From the NCBI GenBank assembly GCA_020629335.1, contig JAHDDN010000180.1:1-10191 (forward strand): 10,191 nt of DNA. Reading direction: 5' to 3'. A program made the position numbers and the translations under genes. The notes below the pieces were generated by a model, which saw nothing but the letters and a program-made list of their open reading frames with translations, did no database searches and had not been told where the DNA came from. Of the stretch, positions 7,247 through 10,191 are shown piece by piece. This DNA comes from Chitinophagales bacterium. GTDB taxonomy: Bacteria; Bacteroidota; Bacteroidia; Chitinophagales; UBA2359. Numbering within the stretch: position 1 is the first letter of the stretch; each line of letters begins with the position of its first letter.

Positions 7247-8740
7247 ATGAAATTTAGTAAGAAATATATTTTGCCTTGTTTGGCATTTCTGATGTTGGCC
7301 TCATTTAGTTTGATCGCCCAAGATAGAGAACTCAAAAGAGGTGAACCTAAGAATTCAGTGCCTAAAACTAAGCCAAAGACTCGTACGTTGGGCCCTAAGG
7401 TTAGACCAGGTACTATTCAGGAAGTAGATCGTTCTCGTATTCAACAAGTTAAAACAAAGGGATCGGAAAGGGTAGACGACAAGGATAAGGCTGCTGATGA
7501 GAAAGTGAAAGTATTTAGGATCAATGGCACGGATGTGATCTTAAAGCCATCTTCTAAGGATGTCGTGAGTACTCGTGTATTTTTCAAAGGAGGTACGGCT
7601 AATTATGATAAAAAATTAGAAGGAATTGAGTCTTTGGCATTACATTGTGTAACGGAAGGCGGTTCTGAGAAATTTCCTAAGGAAGCGTTTGTGGCAGCCA
7701 TGGAAAAGATGGGTTCTCGAATAGGTACAGATTCGCAATATGATTATAGTTCGATTAGTGCGACTTGTTTGAAAGACTCTTATAATGAAACTTGGGATTT
7801 ATTATTTAATTCCGTTTTTGAGCCAGGTTTTAGTGAGGCTACATTTGAGCAAGCCAAGCAGCAGGCATTATCGGCAGCTCAACAGGCGTCAGGTGATCCA
7901 GATACACATTTGAGAACGATTGCTATGGAGCATACTTTTAAGGGAATGGATTATGCCAAAATCCCAGAAGGTAGTGAGACAAGTATTGCTAATTTAGATT
8001 ATGCTACGGTACAGGAATATTACAAAAGCTTATTAAAAAGAGGTAAGTTTTTTATTGTGGTAGTAGGAGATTTGACGGAGCAAGAAATTCGTGAGAAGTT
8101 GGATAATCATTTAGCGGGAGTTTCTTCTCCTACAAAAAAGGAAGTGAGATCTAGAAGTATGACGATTAGCGAGCCAAGTTTGCACATGGAAGAAAGAGAT
8201 TTAGCGACTAATTATATTAGAGGCTTAATGGAAGCTCCTGCTATCGGTTCCCCAGATGAGTATCCGATGCGTATGGCCATGCAAATGATGTATGATCGTA
8301 TGTTCTTGGAGGTTCGTACGAAGCGTAACTTATCTTATGCTCCATCGGCATTCTTCCCAAGTTCAATCATTAAACATCCGTATTTAGCCATTTATGTATC
8401 TACTACAGAGCCAAATGTGGCTATTCAAGTTATGATTGATGAGTTAAAGAAGGTGAGAAATGAAGGATTTACGGCAACAGAATTAAAAAATAAGAAGTCG
8501 AAGTTCTTAACGCAACACTATTTACGTCAAGAAACGAATGATGCACAGGCTCAGTCCTTAGGCATTGCTTATATTGCAGGAGATTATAGTCGTCCGATGA
8601 AAATGTTGGATAAGATCAATGACATGACCATAGAGCAGATTAATGAAACTTATAAGAAGTATGCTAAAACTATTAGTTTCACTTATTTAGGAGATGTTAC
8701 TAAGGTAGATCCTGATGTATTTAAGCAATTAGCGGAGTAA
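7247..8740 (+). CDS. M16 family peptidase-like protein, non-catalytic partner subunit
   Basis: The 497-residue product has a signal peptide (about 1-24, LASFSLIAQ-D), then a basic low-complexity linker (26-85) rich in K, R, P and D, then two M16-like domains (about 87-290 and 305-490). Where the HXXEH site should be, the sequence is GIESLALH (126-133): aligned with GLSHLYEH of the upstream protein, the first His is Ser129 and the catalytic Glu is Leu132, leaving only H133. It therefore should not bind zinc or cut by itself. It does keep VRTKRNLSY (356-364), the R/Y-type motif by which the non-catalytic half of M16 enzymes holds substrate. It lies 54 bases after the catalytic subunit gene on the same strand with no terminator between, consistent with an operon and a heteromeric complex. 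A strong terminator follows. An alternative role as a chaperone-like binding protein cannot be excluded. Confidence 0.92.
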   Translation: MKFSKKYILPCLAFLMLASFSLIAQDRELKRGEPKNSVPKTKPKTRTLGPKVRPGTIQEVDRSRIQQVKTKGSERVDDKDKAADEKVKVFRINGTDVILKPSSKDVVSTRVFFKGGTANYDKKLEGIESLALHCVTEGGSEKFPKEAFVAAMEKMGSRIGTDSQYDYSSISATCLKDSYNETWDLLFNSVFEPGFSEATFEQAKQQALSAAQQASGDPDTHLRTIAMEHTFKGMDYAKIPEGSETSIANLDYATVQEYYKSLLKRGKFFIVVVGDLTEQEIREKLDNHLAGVSSPTKKEVRSRSMTISEPSLHMEERDLATNYIRGLMEAPAIGSPDEYPMRMAMQMMYDRMFLEVRTKRNLSYAPSAFFPSSIIKHPYLAIYVSTTEPNVAIQVMIDELKKVRNEGFTATELKNKKSKFLTQHYLRQETNDAQAQSLGIAYIAGDYSRPMKMLDKINDMTIEQINETYKKYAKTISFTYLGDVTKVDPDVFKQLAE

Positions 8741-8805
8741 TTACTAGTGCATAGTGATGAGCGCTTAAGTTATTATAAAACTTTATACTAGTTTCATAAA
8801 AAAAG

Positions 8806-8837
8806 AAAAGGCGAACCTTCACAGTGGTTCGCCTTTT
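8806..8837. terminator. Bidirectional terminator between convergent genes
   Basis: A 12-bp perfect stem, AAAAGGCGAACC (8806-8817) with GGTTCGCCTTTT (8826-8837), has an 8-base loop. On the plus strand it ends in five T, about 66 bases after the M16 operon stop. On the minus strand the T-run (interrupted once) comes from the A-rich stretch at 8798-8809, about 49 bases after the stop of the beta-barrel gene. It can serve both transcripts. Confidence 0.9.
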
Positions 8838-8885
8838 TAATGTCAAAAGCTAAAGCATTCTTTAAATCGTGTGTCTAAAAAAAAT

Positions 8886-9614
8886 TTAGAATGCGAAACT
8901 CAATTTTAATCCGTATTGTAAGTTCCAGCCTTTATTGTTTAAACGTTCATACTCGTCAAAAGGTTGGCTATTATCACCAGTTTTCGTGCTGATATTTTGT
9001 GTAGGCTCGCCTTCTATCAGTTTATTGCTGTATATTGTCTCAGTATTTTGGTATTGAGGACCAGCAAAAGCATCTAAGTAAAAACCTCTAAAGATGTGTT
9101 GTTGGAAGCCCAATTTGATACCCGCTCCATAACGAGTTTCCTTTTTTTGCTGATCAAACTCAACATTTGCTAAGTTAGTATCATAGCTTAAGTACTTCTT
9201 GTTTAAGTAGCCGAAGTTTACAAAAGGAGCATAGTAAATACCATTAGGAGCAAAATCATCCGTTTTGATAAAGTAATGACGGAATTCAGGTTGGATTTCA
9301 ATGGCAAACTGCTTATTACGTGCCTTGATAGCCTCATTTGCTTCTCTATCATTATTATTGAAATAAGTCGCATTGATACCGTAAGTGAAGTGCTCATTGA
9401 TATTAGTTTCGTATCCGAAGCTGAAGTTTTGATCCAATACTAATTGAGTAGCATCAAACTTCATCATACGATACTTAGGAAGACATTTCGCTTTTTCTTC
9501 CTTTTGTTTTTGGGTGGTTTTAGGTGCCTTTGCATCAGTTTTTACTTGTGCATTTGAATCTAATTGGCAAAATAAACCTAAGATAGCCACTAGGCTAAAA
9601 AATAATGTTCTCAT
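8886..9614 (-). CDS. Outer-membrane beta-barrel protein (DUF3575-like)
   Basis: I place the start at the ATG at 9614, giving 242 residues, because it opens directly with a signal peptide (MRTLFFSLVAILGLFCQLDS, then NAQ). An in-frame ATG at 9659 would add 15 residues (MIPNFILKTTQKFNI) in front of that peptide, which is unlikely. After the signal comes a short Lys/Thr-rich charged stretch (about 25-45), then alternating hydrophobic/polar segments with aromatic ends: LDQNFSFGYETNINEHFTYG, AIEIQPEFRHYF, GIYYAPFVNFGY, RYGAGIKLGFQQHIF, GFYLDAFAGPQYQ and, at the C-terminus, LQYGLKLSFAF. This suits a small beta-barrel of about eight strands whose terminal Phe is a typical insertion signal for the BAM complex. 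The PEFRHYF...APNGIYYAPFVNFGY pattern recalls DUF3575, but this is resemblance only. Function is unknown. It has its own promoter (about 9744-9773) and converges on the M16 operon. Confidence 0.85.
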   Translation of the reverse strand: MRTLFFSLVAILGLFCQLDSNAQVKTDAKAPKTTQKQKEEKAKCLPKYRMMKFDATQLVLDQNFSFGYETNINEHFTYGINATYFNNNDREANEAIKARNKQFAIEIQPEFRHYFIKTDDFAPNGIYYAPFVNFGYLNKKYLSYDTNLANVEFDQQKKETRYGAGIKLGFQQHIFRGFYLDAFAGPQYQNTETIYSNKLIEGEPTQNISTKTGDNSQPFDEYERLNNKGWNLQYGLKLSFAF

Positions 9615-9735
9615 GATATTAAATTTTTGGGTTGTTTTTAGGATGAAATTAGGGATCATCCCAAAAAAGTTAAACAGGTATTTGGATTATTAAATTTTTT
9701 GTTATAAATTTAGGCTGTGGAGCTATGTCCTCCAA

Positions 9736-9747
9736 TTGCGATCGCAA
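9736..9747. promoter_or_regulatory. 12-bp palindrome overlapping the beta-barrel gene promoter
   Basis: TTGCGATCGCAA is a perfect palindrome spanning the downstream edge of the -7 element and the expected transcription start. Its position fits an operator for a dimeric regulator, or a methylation-sensitive GATC site. The 8-base core GCGATCGC stands out in otherwise AT-rich DNA. Confidence 0.4.
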
Positions 9748-9773
9748 AGGTAAGCCATTTTAAATTACCAAAA
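9744..9773 (-). promoter_or_regulatory. Bacteroidota-type promoter of the beta-barrel gene
   Basis: On the minus strand TACCTTTGC (9752-9744) matches the Bacteroidota -7 consensus TAnnTTTG exactly. A TTTTGG (9773-9768) sits upstream with about 16 bases between the TTG and the -7 element, slightly shorter than the usual spacing for the -33 TTG. Transcription would start near 9737, giving a leader of about 120 bases before the ATG at 9614. Confidence 0.6.
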
Positions 9774-10049
9774 CAGCTTTTGCAATTCTTTTTTTCCCTC
9801 CTTTCTTTACTTTTTCATCCTTTAACATTTTACCTATCAATAAGTCATTGAATTTCTGCTTATTATAAGCGACTTTCTCAATGTTAATTTAATGTAAAAT
9901 TTATTGTTTTTTTTTGAAACTAACAATCGTTAGTAAGGATATAGTCTTAGACGATTGGGATTAGGTATTTTTGATAAAACGTAATTATTTTTTTATTATT
10001 TGATCCAAAGCCAATAAAATCAAGCATTTAAGCTATTTTTTAAGAAAAA
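9753..10049. other. Gene-free AT-rich intergenic stretch
   Basis: I find no gene here. The stretch contains homopolymer T runs (for example 9907-9915) and a small hairpin ACTAAC-AATC-GTTAGT (9919-9934), whose loop-side AATCGT can also pair with ACGATT at 9951-9956. No RNA gene, riboswitch or strong plus-strand promoter is recognisable. Confidence 0.6.
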
Positions 10050-10057
10050 ATGACATT

Positions 10058-10191
10058 GGGCGTGCCCCTTCCTAATTTTTTCATGCGCCTGTAGGGGCGT
10101 ACCTATGTGTGCGCCCTCGCATGAAAAAATTAGGAAGGGTCGGGCTATCCGCTCTTATGTGGCTATGCACTGTCTACTACGCTAAGTGCTG
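10058..10191. repeat. Palindromic, GC-rich repeat-like element (runs off window)
   Basis: Composition changes abruptly at about 10058. The centre is a 22-bp perfect inverted repeat (10066-10087 with 10118-10139; arm ends CCCTTCCT and CATGCG). The 30 bases between hold a second stem, GGGCGTAC (10095-10102) with GTGCGCCC (10109-10116), paired throughout with one G-U and a 6-base loop. Flanks are GGGCGTGCCC (10058-10067) on the left and TCGGGCTATCCGCT (10140-10153) on the right, which resemble strings I recall from dispersed non-coding repeats of Bacteroidota genomes; this is memory, not a search. The right flank continues to the edge with further short inverted repeats (GCACT 10167-10171 with AGTGC 10185-10189). 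No transposase is visible. It could be a REP-like or MITE-like element, or part of one. Confidence 0.65.

Noticed and set aside
8806..8837. Hairpin considered as a CRISPR-like or mobile repeat unit
   Set aside because: Its position between two convergent stops and the T-runs on both strands fit a bidirectional terminator; no regular array is present.
9615..9659. Fifteen-residue N-terminal extension of the beta-barrel protein from an upstream ATG
   Set aside because: It would put a charged leader before a complete signal peptide; the internal ATG at 9614 gives a normal secreted protein.
10050..10094. Short frame starting ATGACATTGGGC across the left arm of the palindrome, and an open frame from about 10137 to the window end
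   Set aside because: The first stops after 14 codons; the second consists of repeat-flank sequence. Such frames are probably spurious products of the repeat.

Overview
The window looks like chromosomal DNA from a free-living, AT-rich member of the Bacteroidota. Evidence seen directly: a C-terminal type IX secretion (T9SS) sorting domain, signal peptides ending in the 'AQ' style typical of this phylum, no strong Shine-Dalgarno sequences, and a TAnnTTTG-type -7 promoter element. Genus cannot be fixed from the sequence; a Saprospiria- or Cytophagia-like marine bacterium is a guess.

Layout, left to right. Positions 1-826 (minus) hold the N-terminal 275 residues of a secreted protein with repeated beta-propeller-like segments, cut by the window edge. 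A hairpin (850-892) separates it from a 1135-residue minus-strand gene (902-4309) for a secreted M43 (pappalysin/cytophagalysin-like) zinc metalloprotease, followed by a beta-helix-like region and a T9SS sorting domain. A 657-base AT-rich gap (4310-4966) follows; it holds a nested inverted repeat and a strong terminator. Next is a minus-strand SRAP-domain gene (YedK/HMCES type, 4967-5671), which shields abasic sites in single-stranded DNA.

Divergent from it on the plus strand are two adjacent M16 peptidase genes (5828-7192 and 7247-8740). The first keeps the zinc-binding HXXEH motif; the second has lost it but carries the R/Y-type substrate-binding motif. They probably form one split heteromeric periplasmic peptidase. 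A bidirectional terminator (8806-8837) separates them from a convergent outer-membrane beta-barrel gene (8886-9614, minus), whose promoter is recognisable and overlaps a 12-bp palindrome.

The last 530 bases carry no gene. They end in a long palindromic element (22-bp perfect arms around an inner 8-bp stem, 10066-10139) flanked by GC-rich sequence unlike its surroundings, which looks like part of a dispersed repeat running past the window end. Most genes encode exported proteins, so the region is mainly cell-envelope and secretion functions with one DNA-maintenance gene. I see no defence system, CRISPR array, integrase or RNA gene. The palindromic repeat is the least explained item.
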